Positions 26,534 to 34,586 of a stretch of DNA of 64,000 nt are shown piece after piece. The first letter of the stretch is position 1; each line of letters starts with the position of its first letter. Under the pieces are notes generated by a model, which was not told the origin of the DNA, made no database searches, and was given only the letters and a program-made list of their open reading frames with translations. The position numbers were made by a program, and so were the translations under genes. This DNA comes from Candidatus Obscuribacterales bacterium (lineage in GTDB: Bacteria > Cyanobacteriota > Vampirovibrionia > Obscuribacterales > Obscuribacteraceae): the NCBI GenBank assembly GCA_019744775.1, contig JAIETZ010000003.1, positions 62,001 through 126,000 on the forward strand, given 5' to 3'.

Positions 26534-27220
26534 ATGGACGCAGAGTCTTTATACACCGGTGCCCAAATGTTTAAGCAGAAAGCCCTTGACTTCTTGCCAT
26601 TTATTGGCAAGCTCTCATTAGCCTCTGCGTTGACCGTAGCCGTTTTTCTTTCCGGTCCAGGCGTTTCTGCCAAGCAAGAGCTTGCCGCGGGCACACAGAA
26701 GCAGCCATACACGTTAGGTGAGCAACAGATAGGCAAGAAGTCGTACGTCGTCAGTTCGATGATTGTTAATGCGCGTCCTGAAGTTTGCTACAAAATATGT
26801 ACAGATTATAAAAATGCTGCTGCAACATTTCCGACATTGAAGAAGTGTCTCGTTATGCAAGACAATGGCGGCGGCAATAAAGTTATTAAGTACGTAACAC
26901 GTCCAACAGGCGCGTTTACTGATTACAGTTACACGCTGGAAGTAAAAGAAACGCCTAACCAGATGGTTGCGTGGAATCGCATTGATGGTGACTTCAAAGC
27001 TATTGATGGCTATTGGAAAATAGAGCCTTCTCAAGGCGGCAGCAAAACATTGGTCACATACATGGGCTTTGTCGATGGTGGCTTATTCATGCCGCAAGTG
27101 CTCATCAAGCGCCAATTCCGCATTGACTTGCCTCCTTGCATGACAGCTTTGAAAACAAAAGCTGAATCATCGAACAAGCCACGAGTAGCAGACAAGCCAG
27201 ACGGCAGCGTCGATCAATAG
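26534..27220 (+). CDS. Secreted SRPBCC (START/cyclase-like) protein
   Basis: About 228 residues. A hydrophobic N-terminal segment (FIGKLSLASALTVAVFLSGPG, then VSA) is a likely signal peptide. The body fits the SRPBCC fold of coenzyme Q-binding/cyclase-like proteins: SSMIVNARPEVCYKICTDYKNAAATFPTLKK at the N-terminal strand-helix and a curved sheet ending in LIKRQFRIDLPPCMTALKTKAE. It may bind a hydrophobic ligand in the periplasm. ATG 26534 has GAGG 7 bases upstream; the frame is open from 26417, and Met at 26567 is another option. Confidence 0.75.
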   Translation: MDAESLYTGAQMFKQKALDFLPFIGKLSLASALTVAVFLSGPGVSAKQELAAGTQKQPYTLGEQQIGKKSYVVSSMIVNARPEVCYKICTDYKNAAATFPTLKKCLVMQDNGGGNKVIKYVTRPTGAFTDYSYTLEVKETPNQMVAWNRIDGDFKAIDGYWKIEPSQGGSKTLVTYMGFVDGGLFMPQVLIKRQFRIDLPPCMTALKTKAESSNKPRVADKPDGSVDQ

Positions 27221-27279
27221 CTAGAACTTGGTAGGCTATAATATTCACCTGGCTTGATAGCGACAGTAGAAAGAAACGA

Positions 27280-27396
27280 GACTGGCGTTAGCAGATGAAG
27301 TGAGGCAAGAGCGGCGATGAGCCGGTCGCGCTGAACGAAGTTGGCAATGCTGGATAGCCAGCGAAGGTGAGGACTTCGTCCGAACCGGAGCATACA
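27280..27396 (+). ncRNA. Candidate structured RNA element, copy A (before tRNA-Ser)
   Basis: Fills the gap between the SRPBCC gene and tRNA-Ser. It shares ordered blocks with 62854-63002: GAC-GG-CGTTA at the 5' side, a GAG-[hairpin]-GTCGC block with hairpin CGGC-GATGA-GCCG (27312-27324), a stem TGGC (27342-27345)/GCCA (27357-27360), the block GCGAAGGTGA (27361-27370), a small hairpin GGA-CTTCG-TCC (27371-27381), and GAACCGGAGC at the 3' end. A TATAAT at 27237-27242 could start transcription. The 3' end lies within 3 bases of the tRNA. Family unknown to me. Confidence 0.65.
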
Positions 27397-27397
27397 G

Positions 27398-27481
27398 GGA
27401 GAGGTACCGAAGTGGTCATAACGGAGCCGCCTCGAAAGCGGATGGGCGCAAGCCACGTGGGTTCGAATCCCACCCTCTCCG
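27398..27481 (+). tRNA. tRNA-Ser(CGA)
   Basis: 84 nt. The acceptor GGAGAGG pairs with CCTCTCC (7 bp), discriminator G at 27481, anticodon loop CTCGAAA giving CGA, long variable arm (GGGCGCAAGCC) typical of tRNA-Ser, and T arm GTGGG-TTCGAAT-CCCAC. CCA is not encoded (GAA follows). The anticodon stem has four good pairs and a G-A at its base. Confidence 0.95.
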
Positions 27482-27536
27482 AACTCTATTCTGAAATACG
27501 ATTCTATATTGCTTGAATAAATTTCTTGCTCTGCAC

Positions 27537-28070
27537 TTATGGTCCGCAGTGCAGAGATCCTAATACGTTACCAGGGGCTGGTGACTTTACAGGCATGTAG
27601 ACAGATGGTCCTTGTCCAATGTTGCGCATTCCTTCCAGCCAGCCGTCCCAAGTTGGAGCCAACGCAATAGGAGCCGCAGCAGTATCGGCGAGTTCAATTG
27701 TTGGTGGCAAAATTGGCAATCCGGTTTGTAAAACCGTGCATTTGCCGGTAACGGTTACAACCAATAAATTATTGGCGACTACAACTGTTGTTTTGGCATT
27801 GGACATAGGTAAAGCCAATGCTGCAATTAGTTGATTGGCTTTTGTCTGTCCGAGTTGATTCAAATCCTGACCGGGTTTAGCATCAGATAAGTAGTCTGCT
27901 ATTAGATCGGTAATCAAGCCAAGTTTTATTTTGTAGCTGTTGGCCAGATAAGAATCAGTGAGAAGAAGCACGGCTCCAATAGCTATTGCAATCACTATTG
28001 CTAAACCAACAGCACCTTCAACTAGCGACTGTGCGGATTGGCTTCTTCTAACAGTGTTAGGTTTGATCAT
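27537..28070 (-). CDS. TadE-like/pseudopilin-like protein, paralogue 3
   Basis: 177 residues. A polar start (VRRSQSAQSLVEG) leads into a single hydrophobic segment (about 15-38), as in TadE/TadG or type IV pilin-like proteins with a conserved Glu. The extracytoplasmic part resembles the two upstream genes: SYKIKLGLITDLIADYL matches YYKEKFSFITNHTAQFL, and the C-terminus shares WDGWL and GNV. It contains a Cys pair near the end (KCTV, LHCGP). ATG at 28068-28070 with AAGGG 7 bases upstream; GTG 28073 is alternative. Last of three tandem paralogues. Confidence 0.7.
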   Translation of the reverse strand: MIKPNTVRRSQSAQSLVEGAVGLAIVIAIAIGAVLLLTDSYLANSYKIKLGLITDLIADYLSDAKPGQDLNQLGQTKANQLIAALALPMSNAKTTVVVANNLLVVTVTGKCTVLQTGLPILPPTIELADTAAAPIALAPTWDGWLEGMRNIGQGPSVYMPVKSPAPGNVLGSLHCGP

Positions 28071-28080
28071 CACATTGCCC

Positions 28081-28611
28081 TTACGGAATGACGGTTTTGG
28101 TTTTTGTGATGCCTGTTACGTTGCCGATGGGAGAAAACTTTACGGGCACATAGTTATTGCTACCGGCGCCAAAGCACTGCAACCAGCCATCCCAACTCAT
28201 GCTGGTAGCGCTTGTGGTGCCTACGATTGCTGAACCTACATCCTTCACGGGAATACTTATCGGCAATAGATTTAGTCCGTTCTGGGACAGCTTACAGTTA
28301 CCCTCTATTGCTACTGTCACTAGCTGTCCGTTTTTTGTCACGTTTGCTTTTAGGTTCGTAATAGGCAGTTTCATGGCAGCGATCATTTGTTGGGCAGTTT
28401 GCAAGGCTTGTTGATCCATATTTTGTGAACTGCTGCTGCCGACAAGAAATTGTGCCGTATGGTTGGTAATGAAACTAAACTTCTCTTTGTAATAGTTGGC
28501 CAATCCCACATCACAAACAAGCACGGTGGCTACTGTCACCAGCCCAACCATGAAAGCAATTGCAATAACCGCTTCCACTAGTCCTTGCCCTTTTTGTTGG
28601 CGATGAGTCAT
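28081..28611 (-). CDS. TadE-like/pseudopilin-like protein, paralogue 2
   Basis: 176 residues from the ATG at 28609-28611, which overlaps the upstream stop (ATGA); the frame is open further upstream. KGQGLVEAVIAIAFMVGLVTV resembles a prepilin-type or TadE N-terminus with Glu five residues after a Gly. The outer part carries NYYKEKFSFITNHTAQFL, Cys residues in GNCKL and LQCFG, and the WDGWL...YVPVKFSPIGNVTG tail shared with paralogue 3. A minor pilin or assembly role is inference; no tad or pil assembly gene is nearby. Confidence 0.72.
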   Translation of the reverse strand: MTHRQQKGQGLVEAVIAIAFMVGLVTVATVLVCDVGLANYYKEKFSFITNHTAQFLVGSSSSQNMDQQALQTAQQMIAAMKLPITNLKANVTKNGQLVTVAIEGNCKLSQNGLNLLPISIPVKDVGSAIVGTTSATSMSWDGWLQCFGAGSNNYVPVKFSPIGNVTGITKTKTVIP

Positions 28612-29141
28612 TGCGTATACAAACCTGCGTGAGTAAAACCAACAACGGGTCCGGATGGGTTGGCTGGTGTATTGACGCAAGGGATATAACCGTTGACGAC
28701 GCCCACTGCTTGCACGCAGCCTGTCCAAGGGCCGTTTGAATTGGTTGGTGTAGGAGTTGCCGTCTCAGTATCAGTTAGTGTGATAGGTGCTGGTATTACA
28801 TTGACCTTACCGGTCAAAGTGACTTGCATTTGTTGGCTGTTGCCTTTGGCAGTAGCTGTTTGATCGTTTATCGTTAATCCCATGCTTGAGTAGAATTGTT
28901 GACTTAAGTCCTTTGTCTGGTCGTCGAGATTTTGGGAATTACTTGTTGAAAGTAAGTATTTCGCGCATTGTCCTGCTACGAAACTCATTTTCTCTTTGTA
29001 AGTATTAGACATTCCGGAACTGCATAAAAGTGTGCAGGCGGCTGCTGTTCCCAGAGCCAATAGAGTAATGGCAATGACGCCGGCAACAATGCCTTGTCCT
29101 TTTGAACTACGTTGCAGGTTACTCCGCACTTTTCTTTTCAT
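28608..29141 (-). CDS. TadE-like/pseudopilin-like protein, paralogue 1
   Basis: 177 residues, first of the tandem set. The basic start MKRKVRSNLQRSSKGQGIVAG leads to one hydrophobic segment (about 20-42). The Glu of the pilin-like motif is Ala here. NTYKEKMSFVAGQCAKYLLS matches the paralogues, as does a W-x-G-C motif near the end (PWTGCVQAVG) followed by YIPC. A Thr/Pro-rich stretch (TDTETATPTPTNS) looks like a flexible linker. No obvious terminator or promoter; 29142-29286 upstream holds nothing I recognise. Confidence 0.7.
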   Translation of the reverse strand: MKRKVRSNLQRSSKGQGIVAGVIAITLLALGTAAACTLLCSSGMSNTYKEKMSFVAGQCAKYLLSTSNSQNLDDQTKDLSQQFYSSMGLTINDQTATAKGNSQQMQVTLTGKVNVIPAPITLTDTETATPTPTNSNGPWTGCVQAVGVVNGYIPCVNTPANPSGPVVGFTHAGLYTQ

Positions 29142-29286
29142 ACTAATTAAACCAAGTCTACTGTTGGCCAGGGTATCATTGGGAAAAGATTCCTGTCAAT
29201 GAAATCGTCCGTCCGGAAAGCTGCAAGATGAGTTTCCAGGTTGGCTAGATTTTTGTCCTTGTCCCTTGACTATCGTGAGTGAGAGG

Positions 29287-29421
29287 TCAGGCGTTGTAGA
29301 CGGTGTTTTCATCCGCGTCGGAGCCAGCAGTAACTCTTCTTCCTAATTCCAGAACGGGAATCGCCTTGCATTCATTTGGCTGCGCGTTTTGATCCATGTA
29401 CGAAGAATAGACTGACGGCAT
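29287..29421 (-). CDS. Possible 44-residue protein
   Basis: Frame from an ATG at 29419-29421 to TGA at 29287: MPSVYSSYMDQNAQPNECKA at the start, then a VLELGRRVTAGSDADENTVYNA end. The ribosome site is weak, and the same frame is open upstream through the end of the acetyltransferase gene. The composition looks protein-like, but there is no further evidence. Confidence 0.3.
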   Translation of the reverse strand: MPSVYSSYMDQNAQPNECKAIPVLELGRRVTAGSDADENTVYNA

Positions 29422-29440
29422 CTTTTTGTCGCTGGGGAAT

Positions 29441-30010
29441 CTACGCCTGTAGATTAAAACTCGTTCGGCAGGCCCAGACAGTCTTTGGAAGGCGGTAGAG
29501 AACGTGGGGTTTGAGAGGATGTCCGTCTGGCAGCTTTGGGTGTTCATAGTCATCTGATGGGTTTCGCTGCATGCCTAGCTTCTCCATCACACGCATAGAC
29601 TGTGCGTTGCTGGTAGTGGTGAAGGAGACGATCTCCTCTAGGTTAAGTCGAACAAACCCATCTTCTAGGCTCTTGGTCGCTGCTTCCGGTGCATAACCTT
29701 TGCCCCAGTGCTTGCGGGAAATTTGCCAGCCGATTTCTACGCACGGCATGAAATGTGCTTCGAAAGTTGGTTTGGATAAACCGGTGTAGCCAATGAATTC
29801 TCCCGATGACTTTAGTTCTAGTGCCCAAAGACCAAATCCCTCTCTCTCAAAATGCGATTCAAATCTTTGGATGAGTGATTTTGTTTCGTCTTTGGTCAGT
29901 GTGCTTGGATAATAATGTCTGACTTCTGCATCGGCGGTAATAGCTGAAAACGGCTCCAGATCAGAGTCTTGCCACCTGCGAAGAATTAGCCTGTCTGTTT
30001 CCAGTTGCAT
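29441..30010 (-). CDS. GNAT-family N-acetyltransferase (RimJ/RimL type)
   Basis: 189 residues. ETDRLILRRWQDSDLEPF at the N-terminus, central IGYTGLSKP strand, acetyl-CoA loop in HWGKGYAPEAATKSL, and NAQSMRVMEKLGM toward the C-terminus are all typical of the RimJ/RimL group that acetylates protein N-termini or small molecules. The substrate is unknown. It lies 2 bases after the cysS stop, so it is the likely last gene of gltX-cysS-GNAT. Confidence 0.9.
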   Translation of the reverse strand: MQLETDRLILRRWQDSDLEPFSAITADAEVRHYYPSTLTKDETKSLIQRFESHFEREGFGLWALELKSSGEFIGYTGLSKPTFEAHFMPCVEIGWQISRKHWGKGYAPEAATKSLEDGFVRLNLEEIVSFTTTSNAQSMRVMEKLGMQRNPSDDYEHPKLPDGHPLKPHVLYRLPKTVWACRTSFNLQA

Positions 30011-30012
30011 GA

Positions 30013-31536
30013 CTAGTTGTTATCGGGAAGCCATTCCCAAGTTGTGCCGTCTTTGCTGTCTTTGATGGCAACGCCTTTGCTTGTCAATTCATTGCGAAGT
30101 TGATCGGCTTTGGCAAAGTCTTTGTCTTTCTTTGCTTGCGTGCGTTGAGTGATCAAGCTGTTGATTTCAGACTCATCAATTTTGGCATTGGCTGGACGCA
30201 GTGCTAGGCCGTCTGACGATTGCGTGACCAAATTTAGACCCAAGACCAGATCGTAGATAGCAATAATGCGAATTGTCACATGTGGTGGCATTTCGCTTTC
30301 GGCAATGACTTCGTTTAAAAGTGCAAGTGCCTTAGCCGTGTTCAAATCATCGGATATTGCTGCATCAAAGTCAGTGATCCATTTTTGCTTGCCTGCGGGG
30401 ATATCCTTGCTCAATTCTCGAACCGTTTTTTCAAGAGACTCGCCGGCTTTTATTTTTAGTGCGTCTACAAGTTCCATCGCTTCAACATCAGCAGTTATTT
30501 TTATTGCTTCGATTCTTTTGATTAGTCTTGTTAGTCCGGTTTTCGCCGACATCAAAGCGTCAATGGAAAATTCCAGTGGGGTTCTGTAGCTTGCCTGTAA
30601 GCAGAAGAAGCGATAGACAAGCGGGTGAATTCCAAGATCGATAATCGACTGCAGGCGCAAGAAGTTGCCTGCGGACTTGGACATTTTTTCATCCGAGCTT
30701 AAAACAAGAAACTCATTGTGTATCCACCAGGTGGCTCCCGGATTGTTGTTGCCCAAGTAAGCCTGGTTTTGCGCAATCTCGTTGCAATGGTGTACTTGTC
30801 TGTGGTCAATGCCGCCTGTGTGAATGTCAAACTGGTTGCCCAGCTCGTTGATACTCATCACAGAGCATTCCAGGTGCCAGCCAGGGGCGCCTACTCCCCA
30901 GGGGCTATCCCATTCCATCAAGCGCTTTTGATCTTTGGGCGAAAAACGCCAGATGGCAAAATCCGCCGGATTGCGTTTGCCTGCTTTTACGGCAACGCGA
31001 GCGCCGGCTTCTTGTCCTTCGAGATCAAGTAAAGCGATTTTTCCATATTCTGATAGTTTGCTGATGTCGAAATAGAGACCATCATCCAAGACGTAGGTAA
31101 AACCTTTTTCGTCGAGCTTTTTGGCAAAGTCGATCATCTCTTGGATGTTGTCTGTTGCTTTACAGACTGTTGTCGGTGTCAGTATGTTGAGTTTTTCCAA
31201 GTCGGAGAGAAAATTGTCCGTGTAAAACTGAGCAATTTCCCAGACGGTCTTGCCTTGTTTGCTGGCCGATTGCTCCATTTTGTCTTCACCTTCATCGGCA
31301 TCCGATGTGAGGTGCCCGACATCCGTGATGTTCATCACGTGTTGTACGTCGAAGCCTTTCCACTGCAAAACGCGGCGCAAAGTATCCGTGAAAATATACG
31401 CGCGCAGGTTGCCTATGTGGGCGAAGTTGTAGACAGTTGGTCCGCAACTGTACATAAGCACCTGACCTGGTGTCAGAGGCTTGAATTCTTTTAATTCGCG
31501 TCCAAGACTGTTGAATAGTTGAATTGGAAGTGGCAT
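30013..31536 (-). CDS. cysS: Cysteinyl-tRNA synthetase
   Basis: Charges tRNA-Cys. Class I features: zinc-binding YSCGPTVYNFAHIGNLR with the HIGN motif, zinc ligands later at WHLECSVM and GGIDHRQVHH, and the KMSKS motif (DEKMSKSAGNF). From the ATG at 31534-31536 it is about 507 residues, slightly longer than usual; the frame extends upstream into the gltX end. It starts 29 bases after gltX on the same strand. Confidence 0.96.
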   Translation of the reverse strand: MPLPIQLFNSLGRELKEFKPLTPGQVLMYSCGPTVYNFAHIGNLRAYIFTDTLRRVLQWKGFDVQHVMNITDVGHLTSDADEGEDKMEQSASKQGKTVWEIAQFYTDNFLSDLEKLNILTPTTVCKATDNIQEMIDFAKKLDEKGFTYVLDDGLYFDISKLSEYGKIALLDLEGQEAGARVAVKAGKRNPADFAIWRFSPKDQKRLMEWDSPWGVGAPGWHLECSVMSINELGNQFDIHTGGIDHRQVHHCNEIAQNQAYLGNNNPGATWWIHNEFLVLSSDEKMSKSAGNFLRLQSIIDLGIHPLVYRFFCLQASYRTPLEFSIDALMSAKTGLTRLIKRIEAIKITADVEAMELVDALKIKAGESLEKTVRELSKDIPAGKQKWITDFDAAISDDLNTAKALALLNEVIAESEMPPHVTIRIIAIYDLVLGLNLVTQSSDGLALRPANAKIDESEINSLITQRTQAKKDKDFAKADQLRNELTSKGVAIKDSKDGTTWEWLPDNN

Positions 31537-31565
31537 TTTGAAATCTCTCGAAAGGTTTTGTCTGG

Positions 31566-33035
31566 CTAAACTGCTTGTTTGCTTTGACAAAATCCAAGAG
31601 CGGCTTCCAGTCTGGCTTTCACGCGTGCTTCACCGAGGTTTGAGATCATCGAACCTAGATCAGGACCTTGCACCTTGCCTGAAAGTGCTGTGCGGATTGG
31701 CCAGTAAAGATCTTTGCCCTTCAAGCCAAGTTCTTTGCCGATGGCATCGACAAGCGCCTTGCAGCCAGGAGCATCGGCATATGGGAACTTCGATGCTGAA
31801 TCAAGAACTTGCTTCAGCACTTTCCCTGATTGTTCTTTGGAAAGCACTGTGTCTTTGAGTTCGTTTGAAATTTCGACTTTGGGCTCGAAGAAGAAGCGAG
31901 TTGCTTCAGTGATTTCCGAAAGCGTAGTTAGTCCATCACGCACGCAGGCGACGATTTTTTCTAAGTCGGCACGTGAGTATCCGCTTCCTTCGAACAGCGG
32001 CAAATAAGGCATAGCCCTATCTGTAATTGTCGACAAGGAAAGATTGCGAATGTAATGGCTGTTAAACCAATTCAGTCTCTGCACATCGAAAACAGCAGGT
32101 GATTTGCTGACGCGAGATAAGTCAAATAGCTTGCAAGCTTCTTCAAGTGTGAATATTTCTTTGCCTTCTGCCGGGCTCCAGCTTACTTGAGCCAGGTAAT
32201 TGATCATCGCTTCCGGCATATAGCCAAGCTTGCGATAATTGTCGATGTGTACAGCTTCGCCGTGCAGGCGCTTGGATAATTTACGGCGCTGCTCGTCAAA
32301 GAGTAATGCCGGGTGGGCAAACTCCGGAGGAGTTGTGCCTAGGGCTTCGTAGAGAAGAATTTGCTTGGCTGTGTTGTGAATGTGATCTTCGCCGCGAATA
32401 ACGTGCGTCATCTTCATGTCGATGTCGTCTACGACAACAGCGAAGTTGTAGGTGGCAACACCTGTGGATTTGACAATAACCATGTCGCCGCCAAGATCTG
32501 AAGATGATATTTCGATACCGCCTTTAATTCCATCGTGCCAACTGACAATGCGTGGCTCGTCCATGCGAAAACGAATTGCCGGAATGCGCCCCTCTTTTTC
32601 GTATTGCGTAAGTTTGGCTTCCGACAAGTGCCTGCAGCGGTTATCGTAACGTGCAGCTTTGCCGGATGCTTTTTGTTCTTCTTTGAGCTGAGCCAGTTCG
32701 TCCTGTGTGCAATAGCAGAAATAAGCTGTGCCGTTGGCGATTAACTGATTGGCTACTTTGTCGTAGTGATCAATTTTTTCCATCTGGCGATATGGCGCAT
32801 ATGGTCCGCCGATATCCGGACCTTCGTCCCAAGTTAGTTCCAGCCATTTGAGACCGGCAAGAATATCTTGCGTGTGTTCTTCTTTGGAGCGCTCTTCATC
32901 GGTGTCTTCCAGGCGCATGATGAAGGTGCCGCCATGCTTTTTGGCGTAGAGGTAGTTGTACAACGCGGTGCGAGCGGTACCCACGTGTAGGGTGCCGGTT
33001 GGCGATGGCGCAATTCGTACTCTGACGTTAGACAT
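31566..33035 (-). CDS. gltX: Glutamyl-tRNA synthetase
   Basis: 489 residues. IAPSPTGTLHVGTARTALYN holds the class I HIGH-like motif (HVGT), and the KMSKS equivalent is RRKLSKRLHG. A short Cys cluster (YFCYCTQ...) is present. Its product, Glu-tRNA, also feeds hemA in this window. Whether it is discriminating for tRNA-Glu or also charges tRNA-Gln cannot be read by eye. A hairpin with a T-run lies 21 bases upstream of its start. Confidence 0.96.
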   Translation of the reverse strand: MSNVRVRIAPSPTGTLHVGTARTALYNYLYAKKHGGTFIMRLEDTDEERSKEEHTQDILAGLKWLELTWDEGPDIGGPYAPYRQMEKIDHYDKVANQLIANGTAYFCYCTQDELAQLKEEQKASGKAARYDNRCRHLSEAKLTQYEKEGRIPAIRFRMDEPRIVSWHDGIKGGIEISSSDLGGDMVIVKSTGVATYNFAVVVDDIDMKMTHVIRGEDHIHNTAKQILLYEALGTTPPEFAHPALLFDEQRRKLSKRLHGEAVHIDNYRKLGYMPEAMINYLAQVSWSPAEGKEIFTLEEACKLFDLSRVSKSPAVFDVQRLNWFNSHYIRNLSLSTITDRAMPYLPLFEGSGYSRADLEKIVACVRDGLTTLSEITEATRFFFEPKVEISNELKDTVLSKEQSGKVLKQVLDSASKFPYADAPGCKALVDAIGKELGLKGKDLYWPIRTALSGKVQGPDLGSMISNLGEARVKARLEAALGFCQSKQAV

Positions 33036-33055
33036 GGCTCAGGTGCGTCCTAAAT

Positions 33056-33080
33056 GAAAAATCCCATTGCGTCGCAATGA
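33056..33080 (-). terminator. Hairpin with T-run between rlpA and gltX
   Basis: On the minus strand CATTGCG-A-CGCAATG (plus 33065-33079), then GGATTTTT. It could end the rlpA transcript or act in the gltX leader. The GC content of the stem is modest. Confidence 0.4.
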
Positions 33081-33124
33081 GACTGACTTATAACACACAA
33101 TTGTAACAGGTGGTTCTTGACTTA

Positions 33125-33976
33125 CTATTCTGCGGAAGACAAGACCAAGCAGGCAACAGGCACAACACCAGCGTTCATCATGTTCAACTGGCGCGCTGCA
33201 CCGCGAGAAAGGTCGAGTACGCGGTCGCCGACAAATGGTCCTCTGTCGTTAACTTTTACTACGCAGGACTCACCTGTATTGCGATTAACAACCAGTAATC
33301 TGGTGCCGAAAGGCAATGTGCGGTGAGCAGCGGTCATGCCATCTTGGTTGTAGATCGTGCCATCGGACGTTCTGCGACCGTGGAAGTGCGGTCCGTACCA
33401 GGAAGCCTTACCGGTGAAGGAAGAGACTGCTTTGCCGGCATGAGCGAGCTTACGCACCATATTGGTGGCTAAGGCGTTTTGGTCGGCTAGTCTGCCGCCC
33501 AGTGCTTGTGGCAATAAAGGGGCGCCGTAGGCTGCACGAATGTCGTTAACCAGGCTCCAGCTCATCTCTTTAGCCTTAGACGCTTTGTTGGCGTCCTTGT
33601 CGGAGCTGTCGCTGTCAGCCATTGTGTCACCTAGATCAAATGACAAAACGGTTGTGCCGTGCAGTTGCAATCCCACGTTGTCGCCAAAACGCGACGGCAG
33701 GAGATCATTTACGTTGAGTTTTTTGTCTTCTAGAAGAGCTTGTAACTTACAAGCTAGATCTTCTGCTTTAACACCGGCAGTACCGGTGCCTGAAATGCCT
33801 TGGAAGGTAACTAATTCTTTGCCGTTAAAAGTAACGGTGGCGTATTCCATCTCGCCTTCTTGCCATACGGAGGCGGCGACGTCCGGAGCTAAAGCTGTTG
33901 TGGTCGCTGCTATCGCTGGGGACTGCCACATGGTTACGGCGGCAGTTATTGCTATTAGAGTTATTACCGTTTTCAT
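33125..33976 (-). CDS. rlpA: RlpA-like septal ring lytic transglycosylase family protein
   Basis: 283 residues with a signal peptide (to about AIAATT), an about 150-residue unique part, and a C-terminal double-psi beta-barrel: GKASWYGPHFHGRRTSDGTIYN, AAHRTLPFGTRLLV, VNDRGPFVGDRVLDLSRGAA. The Asp of the DLS segment is the catalytic type residue in RlpA glycan hydrolases. There is no lipobox Cys at the signal cleavage site and no SPOR domain, unlike the E. coli protein. Preceded by a CGGAGTA-G-TACTCCG palindrome at 33991-34005, near its start codon. Confidence 0.88.
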   Translation of the reverse strand: MKTVITLIAITAAVTMWQSPAIAATTTALAPDVAASVWQEGEMEYATVTFNGKELVTFQGISGTGTAGVKAEDLACKLQALLEDKKLNVNDLLPSRFGDNVGLQLHGTTVLSFDLGDTMADSDSSDKDANKASKAKEMSWSLVNDIRAAYGAPLLPQALGGRLADQNALATNMVRKLAHAGKAVSSFTGKASWYGPHFHGRRTSDGTIYNQDGMTAAHRTLPFGTRLLVVNRNTGESCVVKVNDRGPFVGDRVLDLSRGAARQLNMMNAGVVPVACLVLSSAE

Positions 33977-34586
33977 AGTTATTCTTGCTTCGGAGTAGTA
34001 CTCCGGTTGTTTCCTAATTCGAGTGAGGGGTTTGTACTCGCTTAAATAAGACTCGTGTGGAGTTCAATTGGGTGAGCCGCCATTTGTGAATGGGCGACTC
34101 GAGTGAAGCAGGGCAAAAGTTAGCATCCGGCTTCGGGTCGAGTCAAAAAACTCTTGGCAAGGCGAATTTTTCCTACCAGTTGGGGGATTTGTATTTTATT
34201 GGACAGAGTTAATTCCAAAGGGGTTGACAGAGCGATTTTTATAATGTGCTTGAAAAGAGGAATGGTAAGTCCTTGCCTAGCAAGGATTTCGTATTTCGCG
34301 CAATTCTCATAAAGACGAAATTTTGCAGTCGAAATAATCAAGTAGTTACGCGATGTAACACTTTCCTTAATTGCGTTGCACTGTGGTGGCAGAATGACAC
34401 CATTTTTGGTCCTTGAAGTCTGCAAACATAACGAGGATCAATGTTTGCGGGAAACACGAAGCCGCTTGATAATAAGTAAACCCTTGGTAACCATTTGTTG
34501 CGAATTATCAGGCGCTAATACTTCTCGAGGTGCTCATTCTGAGCCACTCTTTCGTATATATACGTAGAAAACTGTTTCGTTTTTCG
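33977..34586. other. Gap without supported gene
   Basis: About 610 bases between rlpA and yebC, both on the minus strand. It has several short inverted repeats with GAGT/ACTC arms: 33991-34005, and CGAGT...ACTCG at about 34020-34040. A TTGACA (34224-34229) and a TATAAT (34240-34245) on the plus strand are only 10 bases apart, too close for a normal promoter. Open frames of about 60-100 codons exist, but none has a convincing start or protein-like composition. Confidence 0.5.

Noticed and set aside
27214-27473. Minus-strand frames beginning MGFEPTWLAPIRFRGGSV and overlapping MACAHPLSRR
   Set aside because: They are antisense to tRNA-Ser and the RNA element; GFEPTW-type peptides are a well-known artefact of tRNA-Ser antisense reading.
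34224-34245. TTGACA and TATAAT as a plus-strand promoter
   Set aside because: The spacer is only 10 bases, and no plus-strand gene follows before 35571.
34120-34425. 101-codon minus-strand frame between rlpA and yebC
   Set aside because: No ribosome site, no recognisable domain and a composition not clearly protein-like.
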